Shown piece after piece: positions 50,926-63,083 of a DNA stretch of 64,000 bases (the stretch's first letter is position 1; every line of letters starts with the position of its first letter). Below the pieces are notes generated by a model, which saw only the letters and a list, made by a program, of their open reading frames with translations, searched no databases and was not told where the DNA came from. This DNA comes from Chamaecyparis obtusa (lineage: Eukaryota > Streptophyta > Pinopsida > Cupressales > Cupressaceae): positions 558,501 to 622,500 of the forward strand of contig BSBK01000527.1 in the NCBI GenBank assembly GCA_027943335.1. The letters run 5' to 3'. The position numbers were made by a program, and so were the translations under genes.

Positions 50926-51180
50926 AACTTGCAAAGGTGATCATCAGTTCATTATGCTTCAACCTCATCTTATCTAGACTGATGAAAAGGACTGCTCCTT
51001 GAAGCGAGAGAAGATTTCATTAAGGTAGTCTTTCTGACTAGCCTTTGGCATTATTGTCAAAAGGGGGAGAGTTTGGCAATAAACTGGTAGATGATTGGTA
51101 GTGGCAGTGGCAGTGACATATAGATACAAGTACATAGGATAGGTGACATGATTGCCCATTGAGGTTTTTCCATCAATGCC

Positions 51181-51192
51181 AAAGGGGAGGAT
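51181..51192 (+). other. Element G polypurine tract
   Basis: AAAGGGGAGGAT directly before the 3' LTR. Confidence 0.85.
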
Positions 51193-52635
51193 TATTGGCA
51201 TTAAGTGATGGTAACCAGTAAGCTTACTAGTAGTACATGGCAATTAAGTATTGTCATTGATTGGAAAAAGAGGAAAGAGAAAATAGATGTTTTGTCATCT
51301 CAATCTAAGGTCTAAATATCTAAGGAGATCTGTATGCAAAGAAACTGGTTTGGCAACCGATGACACTATGCAAGAAAGAAAAGACTATATCTTCTCATCA
51401 AGAGCAACTGGTCACTAGGCAAAGTGCATCGGCAACTAAGTAGAGGATGCAACCAAGGAAAGGATTCAACCAAGGAATGAATACAACTGGTGTCGACTAT
51501 GCAACCGAGGAAAGGGTGCAACCAATAAGTAGAGGAAGGAAAGGTGATAGGTTAAATCTCTTACCTGTTCACAACACTAGGATCTTAACCGATCTAGTGA
51601 AGACTTTGTTATGGTAAGATAAACTGGGGAAGTCATAGTCAACTATCTGTTTGACAACTCCTTGACCAGGATTTATTGCACTAAATCCAGAAGACTTTAA
51701 GCTAACAGGTTGATTGATGCAAGGCATGTTTAAAGGATTTAAAGCCGGAGTTTGTGGCTTTAAAAAATGGAGTTATTTTCATGCGAAGGAAAGGTGTTTG
51801 ACATGTATCTATTGTTTTCTTCATAAAGTAGATAAAGCAAGAGCATGGATCAGATGTTTCCTCAGTGAAATAGTACTTCACCAAGTGATGTATCCGAAGG
51901 GGATCTGTAATTAGGTCATGCATGAGAGGCACAATTAGGGCAAGAACTCTATATATTCTTCTGCCAGTTGAGAATATAGTTTTCCTTCATTTTGTCGAAG
52001 AAAAGAGTGAACATGTATGCTGAAGAAGCTTGGGTGAGTAGAAAAGAGAAGAAGAGAGAGAAGAGTGTGCAGAGAAGCACAACAGTAAAGGAGAACACAC
52101 TTGCGATGACCGGTGATGTTTCTCAATTGAGTATAATAGAGATCTTATCAGGCTATGCAAAGCCATTTGTAAAAGGTCAAAACCCTCTATTGTTTTCTAA
52201 TAATTACAATAGATAAATCCTAGTATTTTGGGTGGAATTTAACAGGTCCCTTGTATCAAATCCCTTAATCGAGTGACATCTTGTAATGTGTTCTAAGTCC
52301 TCTAACAAGGTAGGCACTAACCGGCCTTATTGTAACAAATCCCTTAACCGAGTCACATCTAATAGTGTGTTGTAATCCTTTAACAAGGAAGGCTCCTAAC
52401 AAGGTGCACTTCAAAAGAGTGCAAAATTTGTGAGGTCTCCTCATGCCGTGGTTTTCGCCCAAATTGGGTTTCCACATGATAAATCTGGTGTCACTATGTG
52501 ATTGATTGCTTGATGTTATTTTATGCTTGCATATGTTTAGCTTACAGTTATAAGTATACTTCATCAGATTTATTTAAAAGAAGTTTTATAGGTGTTGATT
52601 CACCCCTCCCCTCTCAGCACCAGTTGGCATTGTCA
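51193..52635 (+). repeat. Element G 3' LTR (1443 bp)
   Basis: Second copy; begins TATTGGC, so the TG start is TA (a G-to-A change). Ends ATTGTCA, followed by the TTATA target duplication. Confidence 0.93.
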
Positions 52636-52640
52636 TTATA

Positions 52641-52971
52641 TATGAACTTCATGTCACTACTAGTTTGGTTACTAGTCCCTATAATTTTGAGATGGGCTTG
52701 GAGTTAAGCCATGAAAATTGTCTTCAATCTACCAGTTTACTGCCTCTTTACTATTACCTTAGAACAATCCATTTTCCTTGGCTTATACATTCACCCCTAA
52801 CCAACAACCCATACACCCTAGGGTCCTCACACAATCCATACATTTTTTATGTACACAAAACACACAATACCTTACCTCTCAAACAAACATCACTATTTAT
52901 TGTCTAGTATTACAGTCACTAACCCATTCTCCTAGTCTTGATCCTATCATATGAAATAAGGAAGTAGGTAG
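52641..52971. other. Spacer between elements G and H
   Basis: No coding signal or repeat recognised; continues the pre-insertion DNA left of element G. Confidence 0.5.
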
Positions 52972-53849
52972 TGTAATCACCTAAAAATGGACAAAGATAA
53001 TTCAATAATAAATCATGTCAAATCAAAGAAAATCAAGGACAAAATTGAATCAATTGAATCACAATGCCCATTTAGCCAATCAAAATCAAAATCAAGTCTT
53101 AATTCAAGATAAATAAAAATTGAGAGTGTTTTAATCAAATATAATCAAATCAAAATACAATTAAAGCAATCAATTGTATAGTCTTGGATTAAATAAAATT
53201 CAACCCATTCAAGGGGTACATGGCTAAAATAAATCAATTAAATCAATTAATTAATCTCAATTACTCTCAACAACCCAAAAGGAGAGGAAATCCGAGCAAC
53301 CAATGAGATTTGAGGAAAGGCATTCACATGGATCAAGCCAAATTCAATCTCAATCACTCAAAGTGAAAGAGAATCTTGACCATCCATCTTGTCTGCTTGT
53401 CCCAATCTTTGAGGACACAAACTTTGCATTTTCTTCAAAGGGTAGAACCAAGGGGACTCAACTAAGGTTTAATCATGATCAAACACAACTACACCCCTAC
53501 CATTGGAAAATCTATAAAAGGAAGGCCTAAATCCTTCATAATTATCAACCACACATCTGAGAATTGCATTGAACCTCTTACAATTTGAGCTTAGAAAGGC
53601 ATTTGAGAGCATAATTAGCATTTACTTTGATAATTGTTAGCAATATCTTGTTTATCTTTATCATTCTCATTCTAGGACTGTCATTAATGGGAGCTTGTTG
53701 AGAGCTATTCATTAACAATCTTAGTTAGAGTCATAGGATGCTCAATTGATCATTATTTGCTAAATAGTTGCTTTATAGTGGTTACATTTAGTTACTATTT
53801 CATTTATTATTCAACCTTAATTCTATGAAGATACTTTCATTAGTATACA
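52972..53849 (+). repeat. Element H 5' LTR (about 878 bp)
   Basis: TGTAATCACCTAAAAATG...TAGTATACA, directly before the primer site. TATAAAAG at 53513-53520 is a likely TATA box. The start is inferred from TG and position. Confidence 0.75.
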
Positions 53850-53852
53850 AAA

Positions 53853-53870
53853 TGGCACCCACCGTGGGGC
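53853..53870 (+). other. Element H primer binding site
   Basis: TGGCACCCACCGTGGGGC, three bases after the LTR; one base off TGGCGCCCACCGTGGGGC, common in plant Tat/Athila-type elements. Confidence 0.85.
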
Positions 53871-54391
53871 AGAATGCTCTACTTTACTAACTGTACAAAA
53901 ATTTATCATTATTTTCAAATTTGCATGTGATTAACTCTCAGATTTTTTAGGAAGTAGCGCTTTTGATAGGTTAAGCAGCGCTTTTGCCTAGTGAAACAAT
54001 GTTTTTGATCATTGTTCCAATGCTTCTGCAACAAAGTTGTGCACCTTTGTGCCGATCTACAGTGCTTTTGCAACTTCTATTTTCAGTCATCCTTTCTTGT
54101 AGTGCTTCCACAGGGTTAAAAGAGCACTTTTCTCCTGACTACTAGGTGCTTTCATCAGTTTCCTGAGTGCTTTTGCCATAATTTTAGCACCTTTGCCTAA
54201 TTTAGTAGCACTTTTGAAAGTTATTTGTGTGCTTTTGCATTTTACTGACAAATTAAAGTAGCTCTTTCAATCAAATTAGTTGCGCTTTTAAGCAATAAAA
54301 TAGTGCTTTTAACTAGTTTTGATGCTCTTTTGCATAAATTCATAATCTAATTAATCTGACTATGGAAAAATGACTTTCAATATTCTGCAGG

Positions 54392-54661
54392 ATGACAGGA
54401 CATAAAAAGGCAAGAAAACCAGAGAGAAAATTTAATCAAGAGGGCAAAGCATTGGCTAAAAAGATCAAGAAGGAGAACTTTGAGCATATTAAAGCAATTC
54501 TTGAAGAATCACAAGAGGAGGAAAACTAGGTATATCAAAATTATCTTAAGGTTGTAGATGCGTACAAGACAAAATTTGTATCTCTCAATTGGATTTTTAC
54601 TCCTTAGTTCAAGTTTTTCCTTAAAAATTTGCAAATAAGGTGCTTAAGGTTCAATACATAA
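54392..54661 (+). CDS. Leader ORF, lysine-rich, function unknown
   Basis: From ATG: MTGHKKARKPERKFNQEGKA, then more Lys/Glu-rich sequence to a TAG at codon 46; the same frame continues (VYQNYLKVVDAYKTKFVSLN) to a second TAG and ends at 54661, about 90 codons in all. Both stops could stand for Gln. Not recognised. Some Tat elements (Ogre type) have an extra ORF before gag; position fits, but I see no sequence argument. Confidence 0.3.
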
Positions 54662-54992
54662 GTCTTTGCTTCTTCAATTTTGATTTGGTTTCCCTCATTG
54701 TGATTGGTTGTGTTGACTAACTTGCTGGTGGAAAAACACACTTGGGAAGAGCTATTACCAAGATAAGGTAAAAATAATGGAATCAATAAAAAATGCCCCT
54801 AACTTTGATTAGCTACAAAGAATAAGGTAAACTTCAACTAGTCAATATTTTCCCTTAGCTTGTGGCATTGGTGCATTTCATAACCTAGTAATTTGAATAG
54901 CTAAAAGGATAAATCAAACACTAAATCAAAGCCCCTTGTTTGTGGAAGAGAGTAGAAATACTCGAATCCCTATAGTTAGTGGGTGAAATCAA

Positions 54993-55283
54993 TTGGGCAT
55001 TGTTAATTGTGTTTGGGAACCAAAGGAAAAGTTAGGGATATGCTCTTCACCTTTTGGTGAACCAAATTCCCAAAAGCTTAACCTTAATTCCATTTTCCTT
55101 GCTTTGAATGAACATGCTAGAGAATTAGTGGGCTCACCTCTCGAGTTGTGCCTTAACGAGGCCGGTGAGAGGGACAGCCCAAAGTGGGATATGCTCGCTT
55201 TTGCTGCAGGAATCCAACCCACTCTAAAACAAAATGCATGCATCCTTAATGGGGTGTATGACAAATGGATTTTAATTTTTTGA
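54993..55283 (+). CDS. Leader ORF of 96 codons, function unknown
   Basis: Starts MGIVNCVWEPKEKLG, includes NEHARELVGSPLELCLNEAG, ends ILNGVYDKWILIF. The composition is protein-like, with no low-complexity run. No family recognised. It sits about 400 bases before gag and might be part of an ORF1, or chance. Confidence 0.25.
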   Translation: MGIVNCVWEPKEKLGICSSPFGEPNSQKLNLNSIFLALNEHARELVGSPLELCLNEAGERDSPKWDMLAFAAGIQPTLKQNACILNGVYDKWILIF

Positions 55284-55692
55284 ACTTCCTCTAGTAATCC
55301 TCACGGATTGTGCAAAATCATACCTTGGTGCATGTGGGAAGCCCCTTAACATACTTGGGGGTTGAGAGATTAAAATCTATTTGAACGGAATCAATACTAA
55401 ATCCTTGATAAAATAGCAAGACCACCTTCTAGAGCCATGTTTACGAACCAAATCTTGTGCTAGGTAGGTTCTTGAAGTGTCTTTTTGTGCAAAACCCATG
55501 ACAATGTTCTTCAAATCAAACATTTTGTGTTAAGAGGGTAAAAAGAGACAAGTGAATGTGTGATTGTTGTGTTTGAAATACATAAACAAGTGAGAGATAT
55601 CCATTGAAAACTCATCTTACATTTTTAAATCTCTTCAATATAAAATCAACAATTCTTGAATCAAGGATCATTCCCAATCAAACCCTTGTTGG

Positions 55693-57353
55693 ATGTCGGT
55701 TTCCACGTGGTCCCACACATATAGGGAAGCATTACCAGGAGATAGCACTCTTTTTGCAAACCAAGGGCAAGAAGTTGAGTACCAAAGTGTTTTCAAGGAC
55801 CCTAATCAAGAGGAAACTTTTCCAAATCTATTTGAACCAAGACTTGAAGAGATGGCGGATAGAAATTCAGCATATCATAATCACAATATCAATAATTCCA
55901 ATTATAATCCTAAAAGAACACTTGAAGAAAGGGTTGAGAAAGCTGCCCATGACCCAGATTTCCTAGAGGTTATGGAAAAATTAATAGACAAAGATAAGGA
56001 GAACTTCTTCTTAAACCTAGCCCAAAAGGGAGTAAAGCTCCCCTATGATTTTGATATTGATCAACTCAAGAAAGACCAACACCAAGATGACCCCATGAAC
56101 GTTATGACTAGGCAGATAAAGGCCTTCCAAGAACAAATTGATACCATGAAGAAGGCAGCTGAACCTAAGGCCTTTTCCATTGAAGCTTTGTGTCCTTTCC
56201 TTTTCACAAAAGCTTAGCTATGGTATCTTTTCCTTTTAATACCATCTTTCCTAAATACGATAAGTACATGGGTAAAATAGACCCACAAGATCATCTAAGG
56301 GAGTTTTGTGCCCTAAGCATAGAGTTCATGCACAATGATACATATCTAATGAGACTCTTTCCTAGAATCTTAGGAGGTCCCACAATGGAGTGGTTTTCAA
56401 AGCTAACTCCCAGAATAAAGTCCTTTGAGGAGTTAGCCTCCAAGTTTGTAACCCATTACTCTTATAACATTGAACACAAAATCACAATGCTCAAGTTATG
56501 TGATACCAAACAGAAAGATGGAGAGTCCTTTTTAGGATTCCTACAAAGGTGGAGGACCGTTTTCGCAAGGTATCCATGAAGTATCCCAGAGAAAGAGAAG
56601 ATGGAAATCTTCACCAACAATTTGACCTTGGAAATGAATTATAGGTCACAACTTCAATGTCCCCCAACATTTGAGAAACTCATCGAAAATGGGATCAAGA
56701 TTGAAGATGTTTTGGTCAAAAGAGGTGAAGTCAAATTATTTAAACATAACAAATCCAACAACAACAACAATAGAAACAAAAATAATTATGTGCCTAAGTA
56801 TTTCAATAATCAAGGGTCCAACAATAATAATGATAAATCCAAATCATGGACGAAGAATAACAACAAAAACCTTGTGAATGACGGAGTTGTGGAGGTCCAC
56901 ACCATGAAGTCAAACCCTTTTATTCTACCATATGGAGAAAATTCTTCAAATAATGTTAATCAAACAAACAAAGCTCCATATAATTCCAATAATAATTCCA
57001 ACACTTCCAACAATAATGCTAGTGGGGACAAATCAAAATCATCCTACTCCAATTATAATAAAAAGAAATTCACCTACTTAGGTGAACCTTTGGAGAATGT
57101 ATTAAAGACCTTGGTTGCCAATAATGTCATCACATTACCTGATATGAGATACTATGAACCTGAAGTTAAACCTTATTGGTGGAATGCATCCCATCATTGT
57201 GAATATCATCGAAATAGAGGTCACCCAACAAATGAATGCATGAGGTTAAAACACTTGGTGCAAGATTTCATTGACAAGGGAACCATTCAAATTGAAGGAC
57301 CACAAAATAATGGAGATTATACAGCCTTTAAGAACCCCTTTTTGAATCATTAA
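55693..57353 (+). pseudogene. gag: Element H gag
   Basis: The N-terminal part (55693-56217) ends FSIEALCPFLFTKA; a frameshift near 56200 moves to the next frame, with FPKYDKYMGKIDPQDHLREF, LMRLFPRILGGPTMEWFSKL and HYSYNIEHK, the capsid-like core shared with element B. After a stop at 56578 an Asn-rich stretch follows (NNNNNRNKNN). It ends with a CxxHx4Hx4C knuckle, HCEYHRNRGHPTNECMRLKH (about 57196-57255), typical of Tat Gag. Confidence 0.85.
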
Positions 57354-57801
57354 AATGGGAATCATCAAATAAAAATAAAAATCAAAAAAAGGGCAATGAG
57401 AAGGTAAACTTTGCTCACACATATGATAACACGATAAATACTCTAAGAGAAGAGGATCAAACCATAAATGTTATCATAGTGAAAGATAAGTCAAGGGAAG
57501 TATCATCAAATGTTGTCACTAGGGGGAAAGCATAAAAAATAATCCTACCTACCAATGCTCCAAAAGTGGTGATATCAAACCAAGCTTCAACATCATCATC
57601 AAAACAATACAATTTGGTTGATCAATTACAAAGAACTCCCTCTCAAATCTCTATTCTTGAGCTGCTCAAATTATCACCAATTCATAAGGATATCTTGGAA
57701 AAAGCCTTGTTGGAAACAAATGTGCCTTTGAATTTGGAGGTAGACAAATTCCAAAATATGGTAGGGCACCTCATTGCCTATCATTTTCTGAACAAGATGA
57801 C

Positions 57802-58482
57802 ATGTCCCTTAATCATCCCCAAAATCTGCCCTTACATATAGAAGTGTTGATCCATAAGCATAGGGTGAAAAGAGTCCTTATAGATGGAGGAGTTGGCTTA
57901 AACATTTGTACCCTTAGCTTGGTGAAATCCCTAGGATTTTCTGAGGAGACTATTGACCCTAAGAAGAAGATAACTATAAAAGCCTACGATGACGAAGAAA
58001 GAGCCTCAAAAGGAGTCATAGTATTACCTATAAGAGTTGGTCCCATGCAAAAAGAGACCATATGCCAAGTATTGGACCTAAATTTGACTTATAATATTTT
58101 GTTAGGAAGGTCATGGATCTATGAAATGCAAGTTGTTGCTTCAACTTATCACCAATGCCTGAAATTCCCATATCTAGGGCAAGAGATAATGATAAGTGGG
58201 GATCTAAACCCATTCCAATATTGTAATAATGTCAAGCCTATCAACGACTCCTTAGTCCCACATAATACTAAAGGGTCTATACCTAAGCAAATGGAGAAAG
58301 TTCAAAGTTCTAAGGACACCCTTTGGTTGAAAGGAAAAGAAAAGATGGAAGAAGAAGTCATTATTGAAGACACAACAAAACTCATTAACCAAACTACATC
58401 GACTAAAGGAAAAGAGAGAGTTAATGAGGATAACATTATTGAAGAATCAAAAGAAAATCAAATCCAAGCTACTCAAGTATAG
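57802..58482 (+). pseudogene. Element H aspartic protease
   Basis: RVLIDGGVGLNICTLSLV, where element B has DNGASLNIC, so the catalytic Asp is kept and Ala is Val. KKITIKAYDDEERASKGVIV and YNILLGRSWIYEMQ complete the fold. It lies in a different frame from the 57566-57841 piece before it, so there is a frameshift. A charged linker follows to 58482 (TAG). Confidence 0.85.
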
Positions 58483-59900
58483 ACCAAAGAGGCACATTAT
58501 CACAAGATGGACCAAATGATGAAGAATTTTGACAAGCAATGTAAGATCAAGCAAAAGGGAGTAGGCGAATATTCCTTATCTATGATGGATTTACCTTTAT
58601 CACCCAAGTCCTTTGGGAGACCCTAAAATATACCCCATAAATATAATGAGAACTTTGTGAGGGAAAGTACATCATCCTCCATGGATGAAGAAGACAATGA
58701 GATCCTAAACTAGTTGTACAAAGATGAAGAATCAAGTTCCCACGTCAAACATATCCAAAATATAACCATTCCCACACATCAATATGGGAAAGGATTTTCA
58801 ATCATGCAAAAGATGGGATACAAAGGTCAAGGACCTTTAGGCACAAAGAATTAAGGGATCGTTGAACCCTTAGAATGTACATGGTGAGATTCCAAGGAGA
58901 AAGTAGGAATAGGGTATCTTGAGGAAGGATACACTCAAAAACATCATCCCGAACTTTATAGCCAAATATTACAATTAGAGTCTCATAGTGATGAGGATTA
59001 TAATGAATGGGAATGGGAGACCCTATCAGATGAGTCATGGCAAGACAAGGGCATTGATGTTATTCATACCTATGCTTCTACCAAAAATAAAGGACCAATG
59101 ATAGAATCGACTTCAAATCAAGCATCTAGTTCTAGCCAAGTGATTCTAAATGATGTACCAAGTATAGAGATAGAAATCAATCAATGGGTAGGCAAACCAT
59201 ATGTTCCTTCATGGAGACCTACTATGGAAGAGTGAAATGCTAGGTTTAATCCACATGAATTTTATCCAACATAAACCCTAGAGGAGTCTAGTGAGGGGGA
59301 CTTTGATCCTTCTTCTATAGAACATTTAGAGGAAGCCCATGTTCAAGATTTTCAAGATACAATGTATGAACCCTCCAATAATGAGATATATACCTTAAAC
59401 CTGATCAAAACAAACCAAAGTGTTGACCCATTAACTCTCATCCGTCTGAACCTAATCGAATGGAATGCCATTGAACCAACTACCTTGCCAATTTTCTTGA
59501 ATGACAACATGGTGTCCCAATACCTCAACGTAGTTGAACCTTCTTCTATGAGAGAATATCAAGAAGAAATGATCAAAGGGAGCATCCAAACTTCTAATCC
59601 AAGGAAAAATTAAAAAATTAAAAAAATAGAAAAGGAAAAGAATCAAGTGTTGAAAACCACTTTGTGGAAACATTAGATCAAGAAAAAAATAAAGAAATAA
59701 AGGATGTTTCCAAAGGTGAAAACCCAACTAAGGCACCTATGGAAAGGAGTTTGGATGATCTACCAAAGCATTATGAAGAAAGATCTCTTATCTTAATTGA
59801 GCCAACAGAAAAGATAAATATTGGATCAGAAACAGAGCCGAAGATCATCCACTTAGCAGCATCCCTATCTAGTGAAGAAAGGACATAATTCATTAAGTTC
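58483..59900 (+). pseudogene. Element H linker with G-patch
   Basis: Broken frames between protease and RT. At about 58800-58910 the reading is SIMQKMGYKGQGPLGTKN, a TAA, GIVEPLECTW, a TGA, DSKEKVGIGYL: a G-patch with its regular glycines, matching the intact one of element B. The rest (FDPSSIEHLEEAH, EWNAIEPTT, KAPMERSLDDLPKHYEERSL) aligns in order with the corresponding linker of B but has no motif I know. Confidence 0.7.
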
Positions 59901-60806
59901 TTTAAGGAAAGACAAGTTAACTTCACATGGTCTTATGATGATATGCTAGGTTGAGTCCCAAATCTGATAATGCATCACCTAAACATCAAGGAAGGAGAAA
60001 AACCTATTAAGAAAAAGCTAAGGAAGATGCACCCTCATATAGCACTACTTGTCAAAGTAGAGTTAGAAAAACTATTGAAGGTGGGATTTATAAGGGCCAT
60101 TGATTATGCACAATGGATCTAAAATATAGTGCCAGTATCAAAAGCAGACAAATCCATTAGAATCTACACAGACTTTAGAGACTTATATTTGGCATGTCCT
60201 AAGGACAATTTCCCTCTTCCAAGTATTGATGTCATTATAGATTCAACAGCAGGGCACTCTATGTTCTCACTCATGGATGGATTTAGTGGGTATAATCAGA
60301 TAAAGATAGCACCAAAAGACCAAGATAAGACCGCTTTTACATGTGCATGGGGTACATTTTGCTGGAATGTCATGCCATTTGGGCTAAAGAATGCAGGAGC
60401 GACCTATCAAAGAGCAATGACTACAATATTTCATGATATGATGCATAAGTTCATGGAGGATTATGTGGATGACATACTAGAAAAATCTCACTCAAGAAAA
60501 GAGCACCTTCCAATTTTGGCAAAATTTTTTGAAAGGTTAGAAGAATTCAAAGTGAGACTCAACCCAAAGAAATGTGCTTTTGGAGTCCAATCCGGCAAAC
60601 TCCTAGGCTATATTGTATCTGAAAAAGGGATAGAGGTGGATCCCGCTAAAGTGAAGGCTATCATGGAAATGGAAGCACCTAAAAACATTAGTCATATGAG
60701 ATCTTTACAAGGAAGGATCCAATCCATTAGGAGATTTATCTCCCAATTAGCGAAAAAATGTCATAATTTCATCCAACTTTTGCATAAGGATATAATCTTC
60801 AAATGA
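59901..60806 (+). pseudogene. Element H reverse transcriptase
   Basis: RT motifs: IYTDFRDLYLACPKDNFPLP, SLMDGFSGYNQIKI, FTCAWGTFCWNVMPFGLKNA, EDYVDDILEKS (catalytic YVDD intact), LNPKKCAFGVQSGKLLGYIV. Stops before 60129 (WI-stop-NIVPV; B has Ser-Asn-Ile-Val there) and at 60804 (TGA; Trp expected). The best preserved polymerase of the three gypsy elements. Confidence 0.92.
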
Positions 60807-61292
60807 GATGAAAAATGTGAAGAAGCCTTTAATCTACTAAAGCAATATCTCATGAATCCACCAATCTTGATGCCACCTATCAGAGGCAAGCCCTTGATCC
60901 TATATATTTTAGCAACGAAGAATTCATTGGGGGCACTTTTAGCACAAGAGGATGAAACAAGAAAAGAGAAGGCAATTTACTACATTAGTAGAACCTTGGT
61001 CAAATACGAGCTGAACTATACATTTATGGAATGGGCATGCTTGGCTATAGTTTTTGCTTCCCAAAAATTATGCCATTATATGCTAGCCCACAAGATAAGG
61101 CTCATTGCCAAAATTGACCCATTGAAGTATCTACTTAGTAAAACAGCACTAAATGGAAGGCTAGCAAAGCGGGTAATGGTACTTAGTGAATTCAACATAG
61201 AATATGTTGATAGAAAATCAATCAAAGGGAAAGTAATTGTAAACCAATTAGCAGAATCACCACTTCATGATGATCATCCCATCCAAGTGTAA
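60807..61292 (+). pseudogene. Element H gypsy RNase H
   Basis: DEKCEEAFNLLKQYLMNPPI, LILYILATKNSLGALLAQED (the D of the usual LYLA..D pattern is not evident), KEKAIYYISRTLVKYELNYT and CLAIVFASQKLCHYMLAHKI, as in gypsy RNase H. Same frame as RT. Confidence 0.88.
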
Positions 61293-61310
61293 TCCCTGGA
61301 TTCATAGATT

Positions 61311-61922
61311 GTGAAGGTGGAAGCAAAAACATGGCAGCTTTATTTTGGTGGTTCCTACACTCACCATGGATCAGGAGTAGGCATACTTCTCATCACACCT
61401 CAAGGTTCTACTATCCCTAAGTCTTACAAATTGATATTCCCATGCACCAACAATATAGTAGAGTATGAAGCATTGGTTATTGGAATCAAGCTAGCATTAG
61501 AGTGGAAAGTGACAGAATTAAAGGTTTATGGAGATTCACAATTAGTCATAAATCAAGTCAATGAGGAATATCAAATGAAAGATGAAAAATTGGTACCATA
61601 AAAAAATATGGTGCAAAGCCTCAAGAAGTATTTCATACTCATCACATTTGAACAAGTGCCAAGAGAAAATAACAAAGCAGCAGATGCGATGGCAACCCTG
61701 GCTTCACTTTTGCAAATGTCAGATCAGAGTGCTAGATATGAGTTCTTGGTAGAAGAAGTGATTCAACCCGCGTTTGACCCTGCCCACCCTCGCACCATTT
61801 TCTTGTTAACTAAAAATGAATCACCTTGGTATGGACCAATCTACACTTATTTGAAATATCAAATCCTTCCTATAGACCAAACTAGGAATCAAAAGAAAAG
61901 CTTCATTCACCAAGCCGCCTGA
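61311..61922 (+). pseudogene. Element H second (archaeal-like) RNase H
   Basis: WQLYFGGSYTHHGSGVGILL, NNIVEYEALVIGIKLALEWK, VYGDSQLVINQVNEEY, then after a stop at 61599 VPRENNKAADAMATLASLL. The first catalytic Asp (YFDGS in the family) is Gly here. It closely resembles the element A domain that sits before RT. Here it lies between the gypsy RNase H and integrase, the normal Tat order. Confidence 0.9.
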
Positions 61923-63083
61923 TACACCATAATTTCTGAAACATTGTATCGAAAAAGTCTAGATGGAATGCTCCTTAGATGTTTAGAAGAGGAAGAATCA
62001 AAATTAGCCTTACGAGAAGTCCACGAAGGAATTTGTGGATCACACTCAAATGGATTATCCTTAGCCAAGAAACTTCTAAGGATAGGATATTTTTGGCCCA
62101 CGATGGAGAAAGATGCTTGTAACTTTGCCAAAACTTGTAGAAAGTGTCAATTCCATGGAAACTTGATACATGCACCTACACAAGAGCTTCATCTGATGAC
62201 AACACCTTGGTCATTCTACCAATGGGGTTTAGACCTAATAGGCATGATTTATCCGCCATCCTCGAATGGCCATAAATTTTTCATCACGACAACTAAATAT
62301 TTTACTAAGTGGGTGGAAGTTGTACCCCTATCAACTGCAACTGGAAAGCAAATTTCTTTTTTTATTCCCAATCATATTATTTGTAGATATGGCATACCTC
62401 ATGCTATTATAACAGATAATGCAAAGCATTTCAAGAACAAAGACTTAACGGAATTATGTACCAAGTTTTACATGATTCATCATTCTTCTTCAATCTATTA
62501 CCCTTAAGGTAATGGACAAGCTGAAGCAACCAATAAAACATCTTGAAGATTTTCAAGAGAACAGTGGACAACTCGGGGAGAGATTGGCACATTAAGATAA
62601 ACCCGACCTTGTGGGCTTATAGAACAAGCATAAGAATGCCAACAGGGGATACACCTTTTTCATTAGTCTTTGGAGAAGAAGCGGTTTTACCTTTAGAGGT
62701 AGAACTTCCATCTTTGAGGATATCTATGCATGGTTTGATAAATGAGGAAGACTATAGGGTTGCAAGGTTGCAAGAACTATAACTCTTGGACAAAAAATAG
62801 AAGCAAGCATTTGATCATTTGAAGGTGTACCAGAATAGGATCTCAAAGGCATACAATAAACATATCAAGCCAATAAAATTCCAAATAGGGGACCTAGTTT
62901 TGAGAGAAAATTCCCAAGAACCAAGAAGAATGAAAAAAGAATGAAAAATGGGAAGCAAACTGGTTAGGACCATTTCTCATTATTGAAGATTTTGGGACCG
63001 GTACATACAAACTAGCAGATTGTGATGGTGAAGAACTGCAAGAGCCAATCAATAGCATACATCTCAAGAAGTTCTATACATGA
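61923..63083 (+). pseudogene. Element H integrase
   Basis: Zinc finger: HEGICGSHSNG ... CRKCQFHGN (HHCC). Core: YQWGLDLIGMI (first Asp kept), KYFTKWVEVVPL, AIITDNAKHF (second Asp kept); after a TAA (Gln expected) GNGQAEATNKT keeps the Glu. A frame change lies near 62510-62543; then LWAYRTSIRMPTGDTPFSLV and, in a third frame, GPFLIIEDFGTGTYKLADCD, ending HLKKFYT at a TGA at 63081. All three catalytic residues survive. Confidence 0.88.

Larger units (their letters stand above)
45209..52635 (+). mobile_element. Element G: complete Ty1/copia retrotransposon (inactive)
   Basis: LTRs 45209-46661 and 51193-52635, primer site 46664-46675, gag, protease, integrase, RT, RNase H, polypurine tract, and a perfect 5-bp target duplication. 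Gag to integrase share one frame (with stops), and RT to RNase H another after a frameshift near 49463. Lost residues include an integrase Asp and zinc-knuckle Cys. Confidence 0.95.
53871..55692 (+). other. Element H leader
   Basis: About 1.8 kb between primer site and gag. 53955-54335 holds some 17 degenerate GCGCTTTTG words. Then come two possible small frames (54392-54661 and 54993-55283, listed separately). No splice signals could be judged by eye. Confidence 0.6.
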
